The notes under the pieces: model-generated
The model's input: only the letters and a program-made list of their open reading frames with translations
Databases searched by the model: none
Told to the model about the DNA's origin: nothing
In this document: piece by piece, positions 1 through 8,225 of the stretch
Position numbering within the stretch: position 1 is the stretch's first letter
Layout: the number at the start of each line of letters is the position of its first letter
Position numbers and translations under genes: made by a program
Origin: Roseiarcus sp036489975
GTDB taxonomy: Bacteria; Pseudomonadota; Alphaproteobacteria; Rhizobiales; Beijerinckiaceae
Direction of reading: 5' to 3'
NCBI GenBank assembly: GCA_036489975.1
Contig: DASXES010000030.1
Location: forward strand, 4,803 to 68,802
Length of the DNA: 64,000 nt

Positions 1-423
1 GTGATCGCGATCGGTCTCGATGTCACGCGCAAGACGATCATCGACGAGCGCGACATCACGGCGATCGGCTCGCGCATCGCCGGCAAGCCGCATGGCGCGA
101 AGCTTGCTCGCTTCCTCGAGGACGCGTCGCGTTTCTATTTCGAGCGCATGGAAAAAATCCTGGGCAAGCGTGTCTTCACCATGCACGACCCGCTGGCGGT
201 CGCGGTGGCGCTCGATCCGACGCTGGTCGAAACGCGCCGCGGCGCCGTCGATGTCGAGACGACGGGGCGCCTGACGACGGGCGCCACGATCGTCGACTGG
301 CGTGGCCAGTGGGGCCGCCTCGCCAACAGCGAGGTCGCGGTCGCCGTCGACGCCGAGCGCTTCCGCGGGCTCTTCTTCGACGCGATGGCGCGCCTGGCCG
401 AGGGCGCTCGGGACGATGCCTGA
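1..423 (+). CDS. Inosine/uridine-preferring nucleoside hydrolase, C-terminal part
   Basis: This is the C-terminal 140 residues of a nucleoside hydrolase that splits ribonucleosides into base and ribose for salvage. The open frame runs to the left edge of the window, so the GTG at position 1 is probably internal and the N-terminal Asp-rich nucleoside/calcium site lies outside. The visible part carries the family HDP motif (residues 62-64), where His acts at the base and Asp binds calcium, followed by the usual segment of a residue run after DPTLVE and the C-terminal motif around GRLTTGATIVDW. The stop is a TGA about 110 bases before the SOS box of the next gene, so the two are probably separate transcription units. 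The family assignment is firm; the exact substrate is not. Confidence 0.85.
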   Translation: MIAIGLDVTRKTIIDERDITAIGSRIAGKPHGAKLARFLEDASRFYFERMEKILGKRVFTMHDPLAVAVALDPTLVETRRGAVDVETTGRLTTGATIVDWRGQWGRLANSEVAVAVDAERFRGLFFDAMARLAEGARDDA

Positions 424-531
424 AACGCACCGGGCCCTTGTAGCCGCGAGCGCTGGGCGCGACTGACGCGGTCAGCTACCCCGCCTACACGTCCGTTCCC
501 GTTAAGGCGACTTGTGTTCCTGCCTTCTGTC

Positions 532-546
532 GTTCTATCTTTGTTC
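532..546 (+). promoter_or_regulatory. LexA (SOS) box upstream of dnaE2
   Basis: The sequence GTTCTATCTTTGTTC is a perfect match to the alphaproteobacterial LexA operator GTTC-N7-GTTC. It lies 37 bases before the dnaE2 start codon, the expected place for repression of a DNA-damage polymerase. That LexA uses this direct repeat in Alphaproteobacteria is established; its use here is inferred. Confidence 0.9.
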
Positions 547-582
547 TAGCGACTTATTCTCGCAGGCACGAGGAGCGGCGCC

Positions 583-3500
583 TTGATCCGGCTTGAGCCG
601 CGGTTCGCTGAACTTGCGGCGACGACCAATTTCTCGTTTCTGCGCGGCGCCTCGCATCCCGAGGAGATGGTTTCGCGCGCAGCCGAGCTCGGGCTCGCCG
701 GAATCGGGATCGCCGACCGCAACACGCTCGCCGGAATCGTGCGCGCGCATGTGTTTGCGCGCGAAAACGCCGAGGCGATGGGCGCGACGCGGGTCGTTCC
801 CGGGGCACGGCTCGTCTTCATCGACGGCAGCCCCGACATGCTCGCCTATCCAAGGGACCGCCCGGCTTACGGCCGGCTCTGCCGAATTCTGACCGAGGGC
901 AACAAGCGCGCCCCCAAAGGCGAATGCTGGCTTGAGCTCGGCGACCTTCTGGAGCGGAGCGAAGGGTTGCAGGTCGTCGTGCTTAAGGGCGGCCCTCATC
1001 CGTCGCCTCTTCCCGAGAAAAGAAGGGACACCCTCCCCCTCTTGCGCGAGGCCTTCGGCGAGCGCCTCTGGATCGGCGCGAGCCTCACCTATAGCGCGGA
1101 CATGCGCAGCGAACTCAAGCGGCGCCAAGCGCTGGCGCGCTCGCTTCGAGCGCCGCTGATCGCGACCAACGACCCGCTCATGCACGCGCCCGAACGGCGC
1201 ATGCTCGCCGACGTCCTCGCCTGCATCCGCGAGAAAACCACGCTCGAGGACGCAGGGCGCCTCACGCAAGCCAATGCCGAGCGCCATCTCAAACCCCCGG
1301 GCGAAATGGCTCGGCTGTTCGCCGATGCGCCGGATGCGGTCGCCGAGACGATCCGCTTCCTCGACGGCCTCGCCTTCAGTCTCGACGAACTTAAGCATTG
1401 CTATCCGGAGGAGGTGCGCGAAGGCTATGCGACGGCGCAGGAAGCGCTCGAAGCCTTCGTTCAGGCGGGCGCTCGTGAGCGCTATCCCGGCGGCGTTCCG
1501 GAGCGCACGCGGGACGCGCTGGCGCACGAGCTCAGGCTGATCGCGGCGCTCGATTACGCAGCCTATTTCCTCACCGTGCACGACATCGTGCGCTTCGCCC
1601 GCTCGAAGGGACTCCTCTGCCAGGGCCGCGGCTCGGCCGCCAATTCCGCCGTCTGCTATTGTCTCCGGATCACCGAGGTCGATCCGGCGCGTTTCGATCT
1701 TCTGTTCGAACGCTTCATCTCGCCCGAGCGCAACGAGCCGCCCGACATCGACGTCGACTTCGAGCACGAGCGGCGCGAGGAGGTGATCCAGTATATCTAT
1801 GAGCGCTATGGGCGGGAGCGCGCCAGCCTCGCGGCCGCGGTGATCACCTATCGCACGCGTTCGGCGATCCGCGAGACGGCCAAGGTCTTCGGCCTCTCCG
1901 ACGATGTCGTCGCCGCCCTTAACGGAACCGCCTGGGGCCAGGAGACAGGTCCGGTGGGCGAGACCCGTGTGCGCGCGGCGGGGCTTGATCCCGCCGATCC
2001 GACGCTCACGCTCGCGCTCACGATGGCGCAGGAACTGATCGGCTTTCCTCGCCATCTAACCCAGCACAGCGGCGGTTTCGTCATCACCCGCGACCGGCTC
2101 GACGAAGTCATGGCCGTGATGAACACGGCGATGGACAAGCGCACAATGGTCGAATGGGACAAGGACGACCTCGACGCGCTTGGTCTTCTCAAGGTCGATG
2201 TTCTCGCGCTCGGCATGCTGACGGCGCTGAGCAAGGGCTTCGATCTTCTCGATACACATTACGGCGAACGGCTGACCCTGGGGAGCGTTCCCTCTGAGGA
2301 GGCGTGCGTCTACGCGATGATCCAGCGCGCCGACACGATCGGCGTGTTCCAGATCGAAAGCCGCGCGCAGATGTCGATGCTGCCGCGGCTCAAGCCCGCG
2401 AACTTCTACGACCTCGTCATCGAGGTGGCGATCGTACGCCCTGGCCCGATTCAGGGCGACATGGTGCATCCATACTTACGCCGCCGGCAGGGCCTCGAGG
2501 CGGTCTCCTATCCCTCGAAGGCGCTCGAGGCCGTATTGAGCAAGACGCTCGGCGTGCCGCTGTTCCAGGAGCAGGCGATGAAGATCGCCATCGTCGCCGC
2601 CGGCTTCACGCCCTCGGAAGCGGACAAACTGCGCCGGGCGATGGCGACGTTCCGTCGATCCGGAACGATCCAGACCCTGCAAGCGAAGATGATCGAAGGC
2701 ATGGTGGCCAACGGCTATCCGCGCGAGTTCGCCGAACGCTGCTTCCACCAGATCGAGGGTTTTGGCGAATACGGCTTTCCCGAGAGCCATGCGGCGAGCT
2801 TCGCCCTGCTCGTCTACGATTCGTGCTGGATGAAATGCCGTTACCCCGATGTCTTCGCCGCGGCGATGCTGAACGCCCAGCCGCTCGGCTTTTACGCGCC
2901 CGCTCAGCTCGTGCGCGATGCCCGCGAGCACGGGGTCGAGATGCGCGAAGTCGACGTGAACCTGTCCGACTGGGATTGCACGCTGGAGCTGCTTCAGGAG
3001 GTGAGAGGCGGCGCGGCTGAGCCCTCATCCGGTCCTTCGGACCACCTTCTCCCCACGGGAGAAGGGAATCGCCCCTCTCCCCATCGGGCGTCCGGAAGGA
3101 CGCCCGTCTCTCGACGGGCTATCGGGAGCGGGGTTGGGGGTGAGGGCCTCCACCCCCGCCACGCCGAGATGGCGCCGCACATCCGCTCGACCCATGCGGT
3201 GCGTCTGGGCTTGAGACAAATCGTCGGCGTCAGGGAGAAGGACATGCGCTGGCTCGTGGAGCGGCGCGGCCAAGCTTATGATTCGGTGCGCGACTTATGG
3301 CTGCGCAGCGGCTTGAGTTCGGCCGTTTTGGAAAAGCTTGCCGACGCCGACGCCTTCCGCTCGCTCGGCCTCGACCGGCGTGAGGCTCTATGGGCGGTGC
3401 GCGGCCTCGACCGGGTCGGCGACCAGGACGATCTGCCCTTGTTCGCGAGCCGGCCGGGACGCGAGACGGAGCCGGATGCGCGATTGCCGCCGATGCCGCT

Positions 3501-4086
3501 TGGCGCGCATGTGGTCGAGGATTATCGGCGCCTGTCCTTGTCGCTCAAGGCTCATCCTGCCTCGTTCATGCGCGCCCGCCTTTCCGCGCGTGGAATCCTG
3601 CGCTCGGAGGCGCTGCGCTCGGTCAAGAACGGCGAGCGCGTCACGGTGGCTGGGCTCGTGCTGGTGCGCCAGCGGCCGGGCACCGCCGCGGGCGTCATCT
3701 TCATGACGCTAGAGGACGAGACGGGTGTCGCCAATATCATTGTGTGGCCGAAGATCTTCGAACGCCTGCGCGCAATCGTTCTTGGCGCACGTTTCGTCGC
3801 GGTGACCGGCAAGTTGCAGAGCGAGCAAGGGGTTATTCATATCGTCGCCGAACGCATGAACGACCTGACGCCGATGCTGGGCTTACTGTCGGAGACGGGC
3901 CACACGATCGGCGCTCTTGCGCGCGCTGACGAGGCGCACCGGACGGAGCCGACGGAGACCCGAAAGCGACAGGGCAATCGCTTCGCTCAGTCGCCGCGGC
4001 TCGACGACCCGCGCGCCCCGCCCGGCGCCCCGACGGAGCAAACGGACGTCGCCGAAGCGATGCCCGCGGGACGGAATTTCCGTTGA
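583..4086 (+). CDS. dnaE2: Error-prone DNA polymerase III alpha subunit DnaE2
   Basis: This encodes a C-family polymerase that copies damaged DNA during the SOS response, normally with ImuB and ImuA as partners. The order is an N-terminal PHP domain, the polymerase core with the catalytic motif PDIDVDF at residues 387-393, a helix-hairpin-helix region near residue 930, and a C-terminal OB-fold from about residue 1018. At 1167 residues it is longer than usual DnaE2 (about 1050-1100); residues 814-855 derive from an in-frame intergenic repeat, and a shorter repeat-like stretch lies near residues 138-156. The TTG start is chosen because an AGGAG Shine-Dalgarno sequence lies 7 bases upstream. A perfect SOS box precedes it. 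imuA and imuB are not adjacent, unlike the common imuA-imuB-dnaE2 cassette. Confidence 0.95.
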   Translation: MIRLEPRFAELAATTNFSFLRGASHPEEMVSRAAELGLAGIGIADRNTLAGIVRAHVFARENAEAMGATRVVPGARLVFIDGSPDMLAYPRDRPAYGRLCRILTEGNKRAPKGECWLELGDLLERSEGLQVVVLKGGPHPSPLPEKRRDTLPLLREAFGERLWIGASLTYSADMRSELKRRQALARSLRAPLIATNDPLMHAPERRMLADVLACIREKTTLEDAGRLTQANAERHLKPPGEMARLFADAPDAVAETIRFLDGLAFSLDELKHCYPEEVREGYATAQEALEAFVQAGARERYPGGVPERTRDALAHELRLIAALDYAAYFLTVHDIVRFARSKGLLCQGRGSAANSAVCYCLRITEVDPARFDLLFERFISPERNEPPDIDVDFEHERREEVIQYIYERYGRERASLAAAVITYRTRSAIRETAKVFGLSDDVVAALNGTAWGQETGPVGETRVRAAGLDPADPTLTLALTMAQELIGFPRHLTQHSGGFVITRDRLDEVMAVMNTAMDKRTMVEWDKDDLDALGLLKVDVLALGMLTALSKGFDLLDTHYGERLTLGSVPSEEACVYAMIQRADTIGVFQIESRAQMSMLPRLKPANFYDLVIEVAIVRPGPIQGDMVHPYLRRRQGLEAVSYPSKALEAVLSKTLGVPLFQEQAMKIAIVAAGFTPSEADKLRRAMATFRRSGTIQTLQAKMIEGMVANGYPREFAERCFHQIEGFGEYGFPESHAASFALLVYDSCWMKCRYPDVFAAAMLNAQPLGFYAPAQLVRDAREHGVEMREVDVNLSDWDCTLELLQEVRGGAAEPSSGPSDHLLPTGEGNRPSPHRASGRTPVSRRAIGSGVGGEGLHPRHAEMAPHIRSTHAVRLGLRQIVGVREKDMRWLVERRGQAYDSVRDLWLRSGLSSAVLEKLADADAFRSLGLDRREALWAVRGLDRVGDQDDLPLFASRPGRETEPDARLPPMPLGAHVVEDYRRLSLSLKAHPASFMRARLSARGILRSEALRSVKNGERVTVAGLVLVRQRPGTAAGVIFMTLEDETGVANIIVWPKIFERLRAIVLGARFVAVTGKLQSEQGVIHIVAERMNDLTPMLGLLSETGHTIGALARADEAHRTEPTETRKRQGNRFAQSPRLDDPRAPPGAPTEQTDVAEAMPAGRNFR
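3022..3147 (+). repeat. Palindromic intergenic repeat inserted in frame in dnaE2
   Basis: This 126-base stretch begins CCCTCATCCGG, passes through CACCTTCTCCCCACGGGAG and CCCCTCTCCCC, and ends GGTTGGGGGTGAGGG. It has the make-up of the dispersed palindromic elements of alphaproteobacterial intergenic regions and shares its left arm with the complete element at 44149-44250. It adds 42 codons without a stop or frame change, so dnaE2 stays open. The translated segment is Gly/Pro/Ser/Arg-rich and unlike the rest of the polymerase. Confidence 0.8.
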
Positions 4087-4155
4087 GGTCCAGCGAGGTG
4101 AAACGGGAAAGGGACAAATCGAGGACAGCTGGCGGCACAAGGCGCGATATCGCCG

Positions 4156-4353
4156 TTGGCCGGCAACGACTTCGGGTCTATTGCGATCCCTGAACGCATC
4201 CGAGAGGACAGGGATGGATACGAAAAGGCGCTCATGGCCGCCGACGGGGCGTGGGACGATGGACATTTAGATTTCACGGAAATGGAGGATCATCCAGCCG
4301 GGTTGCTTCAGGCTCCACTCGAAGACGAAGGTCTTCCGTACCAAGGGTCATAA
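4156..4353 (+). pseudogene. Small open frame, possible C-terminal remnant of a Fic/Doc-type protein
   Basis: This 65-codon frame from a TTG has acidic, protein-like composition, with a segment of the type EKALMAADGAWDDGHLD followed by MEDHPAGLL. It resembles from memory the C-terminal helix region of Fic-family proteins, which ends in a similar AADxAW...AMEDYLAGLL pattern, but the catalytic HPFxxGNG motif is absent. It lies between dnaE2 and clear VapB/VapC remnants, which fits a graveyard of toxin-antitoxin genes. No good ribosome binding site is visible. The identity is tentative and expression unlikely. Confidence 0.3.
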
Positions 4354-4403
4354 TCCGTCTCTCCGTCAGCCCGCGAAATGCATAAACTTTAAGGAGAGTA
4401 ATC

Positions 4404-4577
4404 ATGAAGCGTATGCCGATCGAGCGAGGGCTTCGCCGCGTCGTGACCGAGACCAGGCCGGGCGCGCCGTTCAAGCTGCGCCGCGCCAGCTTCGAGGGCA
4501 ATGGATTGCGAGCCGCCTCCCGCGGCGCGTCCTGGGATAGGCTACGCGATCTCGCCTACAAGGGCCGTGGCGGTTGA
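4404..4577 (+). pseudogene. VapB-type antitoxin, N-terminally truncated
   Basis: A 57-residue frame starts at an ATG with an AAGGAGA Shine-Dalgarno sequence 7 bases upstream. The middle and end (PFKLRRASFEGNGL, then SWDRLRDLAYKGRGG) match the C-terminal half of VapB antitoxins, the part that wraps the VapC toxin. The N-terminal ribbon-helix-helix DNA-binding part is nearly all missing. The partner toxin next door is also broken, so this looks like a decaying locus rather than a working pair. The short reading frame may still be translated because its start region is intact. Confidence 0.55.
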
Positions 4578-4707
4578 TCGCCTGGCGCGCATCGCAGCCC
4601 TGTGCCAACAGCACGGCGTGCGGGAGCTATGGTCGGCGGATCGCGACTTCAATCGCTTCCCGGGCCTCGTGGTCGTAAATCCCTTGGTCGGAAGCGGGTC
4701 AAGCTGA
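4576..4707 (+). pseudogene. VapC PIN-domain toxin, C-terminal remnant
   Basis: The frame reads ARIAALCQQHGVRELWSADR followed by DFNRFPGL and ends at a TGA. This is the C-terminal third of a PIN-domain RNase of the VapC group, including the conserved TADRDF-like acidic site. The first about 90 residues, with the initial catalytic Asp, are missing: the antitoxin remnant runs straight into this piece. It is in a different frame from the VapB fragment. An internal deletion that removed the VapB/VapC junction is the simplest explanation. Confidence 0.6.
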
Positions 4708-4762
4708 CTGGCCCGGTGCGCCGTCCCCATCCTTGAGCGCGTCCTCCAATTCCGAGAGCTCC

Positions 4763-5698
4763 ATGGCGGCCTATGCGGCGCTGGCCTTTCTGTCATTTCT
4801 CTGGGGCTCGTCCTTTCTTCTGATCAAGATCGCCTCGCGCGCCTTCGATCCATTCGATTTCGCGCTCGCGCGCGTTGGCGTGGCGGCGGCCGCGATGCTC
4901 ATGACGAGCGCTCTTTCGGGCAAGGTCTGGCCTGGGTCGCGGCCGGGACTATGGGCCAAGCTTCTCGCGCTCGCGCTCACCGGGCAGGTCGTTCCCTTCA
5001 TTCTGCTCGCCAAGGCCGCGACACTGACGACGAGCGCCGACATGGCGCTGATGATGGGCGCCCAGCCCATCTTCGTCTTCCTGTTCGGCCGATTTCTCGG
5101 ATCGCGCGACCGATGGACATGGGCCGCGGCTCTTGGCCTGGCGCTCGGCTTCGTCGGGGTTGGCGTCGCGTTCTGGTCGCCGGGAGCGGCGGGCAGCGCA
5201 GGCCATTCCGTGCTTGGGCGGGCCTTCGCCCTGGCCGCGGCGGTCGCTTACGGAACGGGAGCGATCATCTCGGGGGCGGCCACGCGAGAGATCGGCGCGG
5301 TCAGGGCGGTGACCGCCTCGATGACGCTCTCGACCCTCGCCCTCGCGCTCATCGGGCTCATGTTCGGGAAGCTTCCGCCGCTGGCGGCGGTCTTCCAGAT
5401 TTCGCCAGCGCCAATGCTCGCAATGGGCGCGCTCGGAATCTTCAACACGGCGCTCGCCTATTATGTCTATTTCCGGCTGGTCCACGACGAGGGGGCGACC
5501 TTCGCCAGCCTCAACAACTATATCGCGCCGGTGATCGGCGTCGTCGGCGGAGCGGTCGCGCTCGCCGAACCCATAGCGCCCTCAGCCTGGGCGGGACTGG
5601 GCCTCGTGCTCGGCGGCGTCGCCATCACCGGGCGCGCGATGCGGCCGGCGAAGGCTTCTCCGGCTCGTCTGGAGGCGACACAGGTCCGCGCCGATTGA
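4763..5698 (+). CDS. DMT-family (EamA) inner-membrane transporter
   Basis: This 311-residue protein has two EamA repeats and about ten hydrophobic helices, as in drug/metabolite exporters. The N-terminal signature FLWGSSFLLIKIA and the second-repeat pattern FNTALAYYVYFRLV are typical. The substrate cannot be told from the sequence. The ATG at 4763 is chosen because it begins directly before the first helix and has a GAGAG element upstream; a TTG at 4733 would add ten residues. The end lies 3 bases from the end of the convergent methyltransferase gene. Confidence 0.85.
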   Translation: MAAYAALAFLSFLWGSSFLLIKIASRAFDPFDFALARVGVAAAAMLMTSALSGKVWPGSRPGLWAKLLALALTGQVVPFILLAKAATLTTSADMALMMGAQPIFVFLFGRFLGSRDRWTWAAALGLALGFVGVGVAFWSPGAAGSAGHSVLGRAFALAAAVAYGTGAIISGAATREIGAVRAVTASMTLSTLALALIGLMFGKLPPLAAVFQISPAPMLAMGALGIFNTALAYYVYFRLVHDEGATFASLNNYIAPVIGVVGGAVALAEPIAPSAWAGLGLVLGGVAITGRAMRPAKASPARLEATQVRAD

Positions 5699-5701
5699 GC
5701 C

Positions 5702-6598
5702 TCACCCGCGCCGCTTGAGCGCATCCGCGAGCCGCGCCGTGGCCGACCCGGGCTTCAGCGCCTTCGGCTGGTTCTCGTCGGGGGCCCAGGCCGCCAGCCA
5801 CACGATGTCGAAGGTCGCGCGCAAGCGCCCGTCCGGATCGGCGAAACGCTCGGCATAGACGGAGGCCGCGCTCGCCAGGACCTCGCGGCGCAGGGGCTTC
5901 CGGCTGCGCGCATGAAGCGCGTTCGCAGCCCCCATCGCGCGCAGGTCGCCGAGCAGCGCGAACATGTCCGGGTAGCGCACGACCGCCCGGTCGAGATCGA
6001 CGACCGGCAGGGCGAGGCCGGCGCGCTGGGCAAGCCCGCCAAGCGCGCGCACGTCGACGAACGGGGCCACCCGGGGCGATGCGCCACCGAGCACCTCGCT
6101 CTCGGCGATGGTGAGGCTTTGCCTGAGCTCGGTCAGCGTCTCGCCCCCGATCAGCGCCGCGATCAGGAGGCCGTCGGGTTTCAGCGCGCGCCGCATCTGC
6201 ACGAGCGCGCCCGGGAGGTCGTTCACCGTCTGCAGGGCGAGCAACGAGACAGCGAGGTCGAGGCGCCCCTCCGCCGCTGGCAAGCGCTCGAGGTCGCCGA
6301 CGGCTAACAGGAAATCACCCGTCCCCAGGCTCGCCTCCGTCGGGGCGAGCCTGACGACGCAATCGACCTGGCCGCCGGCGCCAAGCGCGGCCGCGCCATG
6401 CGCTCCGGGAGAGCCGAAGTCGACGGCGAGCGCGAAGCGCCGTTTGACCAGCGACAGCCGGTCGCGAAGGTCATCGGCCGCCCGCACGAGCAAGAAGTCC
6501 GCCTGAGCGCCAGTAGGGAGCTGCGCCCGGGCGCGATCGAGGCGCCGATTGATGAGACCTCGATCGAATATCTGCGGCGGCGGCGCCGGATGCGACAT
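5702..6598 (-). CDS. SAM-dependent methyltransferase, BioC/NDUFAF5-like
   Basis: The 298-residue protein starts with the motif IFDRGLINRRLDRA found in the bacterial relatives of NDUFAF5, followed by a Rossmann methyltransferase fold with a first glycine motif near residue 60 (AVDFGSPGAHGAAALG) and the acidic region after it. It ends in a short Ala/Lys/Arg tail. Family members act on proteins or small molecules; the mitochondrial relative modifies complex I subunit NDUFS7, but the bacterial substrate is not established. It is divergent from comF, with 76 bases between the starts, an arrangement seen in other Hyphomicrobiales. The gene is intact. Confidence 0.75.
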   Translation of the reverse strand: MSHPAPPPQIFDRGLINRRLDRARAQLPTGAQADFLLVRAADDLRDRLSLVKRRFALAVDFGSPGAHGAAALGAGGQVDCVVRLAPTEASLGTGDFLLAVGDLERLPAAEGRLDLAVSLLALQTVNDLPGALVQMRRALKPDGLLIAALIGGETLTELRQSLTIAESEVLGGASPRVAPFVDVRALGGLAQRAGLALPVVDLDRAVVRYPDMFALLGDLRAMGAANALHARSRKPLRREVLASAASVYAERFADPDGRLRATFDIVWLAAWAPDENQPKALKPGSATARLADALKRRG

Positions 6599-6674
6599 GG
6601 GCGCTCCTTGCGGCGCTCCTTATGCGCCCGACAGCCCCTCGCGCAAAGCTTCGGTTCGCGCTAGCTTAGCGCTC

Positions 6675-7469
6675 ATGAACGCCCTTCCGGCGCTGGACGC
6701 GGATGAAGCCCACGGCTCGCCTTTGGCGCGGCGCGCTGGCGCGTTCGTCTTGCGCCTGGGCCATGCGGCGCTCAATACGCTTTATCCGCCGACGTGCCTC
6801 GCCTGCCGCGCCGCGACCGACCGGCACGGCGCGCTGTGTCCGCGCTGCTGGAGCGCGATGCGCTTCATCGAGCGCCCTTTCTGCGAGCGCCTCGGCACCC
6901 CGTTCGAACACGACCTCGGCCAGGGCCTCATCTCGCCGCAGGCGATAGCCGATCCGCCGGCCTTCGCGCGGGCCCGGGCGGCGGCGCGATTCGAGGACGG
7001 CCCGGCGCGCACGCTCGTGCACCGGCTCAAATATTCCGACCGCGCCGAGCTCGCCCGGCCGATCGCGCGCTGGATGGCCCGCGCCGGCGCCGACCTCCTG
7101 GTCGACGCGGATCTCCTGGCGCCGGTGCCGCTCCATGCTCTCAGATTGTGGCGGCGGCGGTTCAACCAGGCCGCCGCGCTGACGGCCGAGATTTCCCGCC
7201 AGACAGGGAAGCCGTGCGACCTCACCGCGATTCGGCGGGTCAAGGCGACGCAGAGCCAGGTGGGCTTGAGCCGGACGCAAAGGGCCGAAAATGTTCAGGG
7301 CGCCTTCCGCATCGCTGAAGGCGCGGCGGTGCGCGGGCTTAACGTCGTGCTCGTCGATGACGTTTTGACCTCGGGGGCGACCGCCAACGCCGCCTCCCGC
7401 GCGCTGCTCAGGGCGGGGGCGAAACGGGTGGATGTGCTGGTGTTCGCCCGGGTTGTGACCGGCGGGTGA
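6675..7469 (+). CDS. comF: ComF-family phosphoribosyltransferase-like protein
   Basis: This 264-residue protein has an N-terminal four-cysteine zinc finger (Cys41, Cys44, Cys55, Cys58) and a C-terminal phosphoribosyltransferase fold with the PRPP-binding motif VVLVDDVLTSGAT at residues 224-236. ComF proteins help in uptake or processing of single-stranded DNA during natural transformation in competent species; in Alphaproteobacteria the role is less clear. The ATG at 6675 is preferred because it starts just before the conserved region; an upstream in-frame extension would overlap the divergent methyltransferase gene. The following grxC begins 47 bases downstream and is probably co-transcribed. 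Confidence 0.85.
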   Translation: MNALPALDADEAHGSPLARRAGAFVLRLGHAALNTLYPPTCLACRAATDRHGALCPRCWSAMRFIERPFCERLGTPFEHDLGQGLISPQAIADPPAFARARAAARFEDGPARTLVHRLKYSDRAELARPIARWMARAGADLLVDADLLAPVPLHALRLWRRRFNQAAALTAEISRQTGKPCDLTAIRRVKATQSQVGLSRTQRAENVQGAFRIAEGAAVRGLNVVLVDDVLTSGATANAASRALLRAGAKRVDVLVFARVVTGG

Positions 7470-7515
7470 GTTCCCATATACTGGTGGAAATCGCGCGGAT
7501 TGGCGCGCCAAGGAT

Positions 7516-7791
7516 GTGTCGAGCGTGCCCCCGGTTGTCATCTACACCAAATCGACGTGCCCCTATTGCGACGCAGCCAAGCTCCTGTTGCGCTCCAAGT
7601 CGGCTCCCTTCGAGGAAATCAGCGTCGACGGCGACCGCGCCGCCCAGGCCGCGATGGCGGCCAAGGCGAACGGGCGCTGGACCGTGCCGCAGATCTTCAT
7701 CGGCGATACGCATGTCGGCGGTTGCGACGACTTGCACGAGCTCCAGGCCGCGGGCGAACTGGACGCCCTGCTTGCGGGGCCGGAAGGATGA
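7516..7791 (+). CDS. grxC: Glutaredoxin 3
   Basis: This 91-residue thiol-disulfide oxidoreductase has the dithiol active site CPYC at residues 15-18, the cis-proline segment TVPQIFI and the glutathione-binding GGCDD motif. It reduces protein disulfides and glutathionylated proteins in the cytoplasm with glutathione as electron donor. The start is a GTG at 7516. Its stop overlaps the ATG of the next gene by 4 bases (ATGA), so the two genes are translationally coupled; the comF-grxC-DUF1178 order is commonly conserved in Hyphomicrobiales. Confidence 0.92.
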   Translation: MSSVPPVVIYTKSTCPYCDAAKLLLRSKSAPFEEISVDGDRAAQAAMAAKANGRWTVPQIFIGDTHVGGCDDLHELQAAGELDALLAGPEG

Positions 7792-8225
7792 TCAAATACG
7801 CGCTCGGCTGCGCGGAAGGTCATGCGTTCGACAGCTGGTTTCCGGACAGCGCAGGGTATGAGAAGCAGCGCAAGCGCGGCTTCGTCGTCTGCCCTGAATG
7901 CGGCTCGAGCCGCGTCGACAAGGCGATCATGGCCCCGGCCATCGTCGGCGGCGAGCGCTCGACGGTCGAAGCGGGTCCCGAGATCGTCGTCGATGACGAC
8001 CGTCGCCGGCGGACGCGCGAATTCTTCCTGCGCATGCGTCGCGAAATCGAGGCCAACACCGACGACGTCGGCCCCCGGTTTCCGCAAGTGGCGAGAGCCA
8101 TCCATCTCGGCGACGAGCCGGAGCGCGGGATTCGCGGCCGCGCGAGCCTCGCCGAGGCCAAGGCGTTGCTGGAGGACGGGATCGGCGTGCTGCCGCTGCC
8201 GACGGCGGAGGATGAGCTTAATTAG
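7788..8225 (+). CDS. DUF1178 protein with N-terminal zinc ribbon
   Basis: The 145-residue protein begins MIKYALGC and carries Cys8, His12, Cys35 and Cys38, a zinc-ribbon-like set (C-x3-H ... CPEC). The middle is charged and helical, with the RxFFLRMRREIEANTDDVG pattern that marks the DUF1178 family, and the C-terminus ends in GIGVLPLP. The function of this family is unknown. It overlaps grxC by 4 bases, and a link to redox or to metal is possible only from this context. GGAAGG upstream of the ATG is the ribosome binding site. Confidence 0.85.
   Translation: MIKYALGCAEGHAFDSWFPDSAGYEKQRKRGFVVCPECGSSRVDKAIMAPAIVGGERSTVEAGPEIVVDDDRRRRTREFFLRMRREIEANTDDVGPRFPQVARAIHLGDEPERGIRGRASLAEAKALLEDGIGVLPLPTAEDELN

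Noticed and set aside
535..2055. A 506-codon minus-strand open frame inside dnaE2
   Set aside because: Antisense to the polymerase core; no conserved sequence and shadow composition.
7514..8225. Longer open frames overlapping grxC and DUF1178 in other frames
   Set aside because: They are out of frame with conserved CPYC and zinc-ribbon motifs and have no family match.
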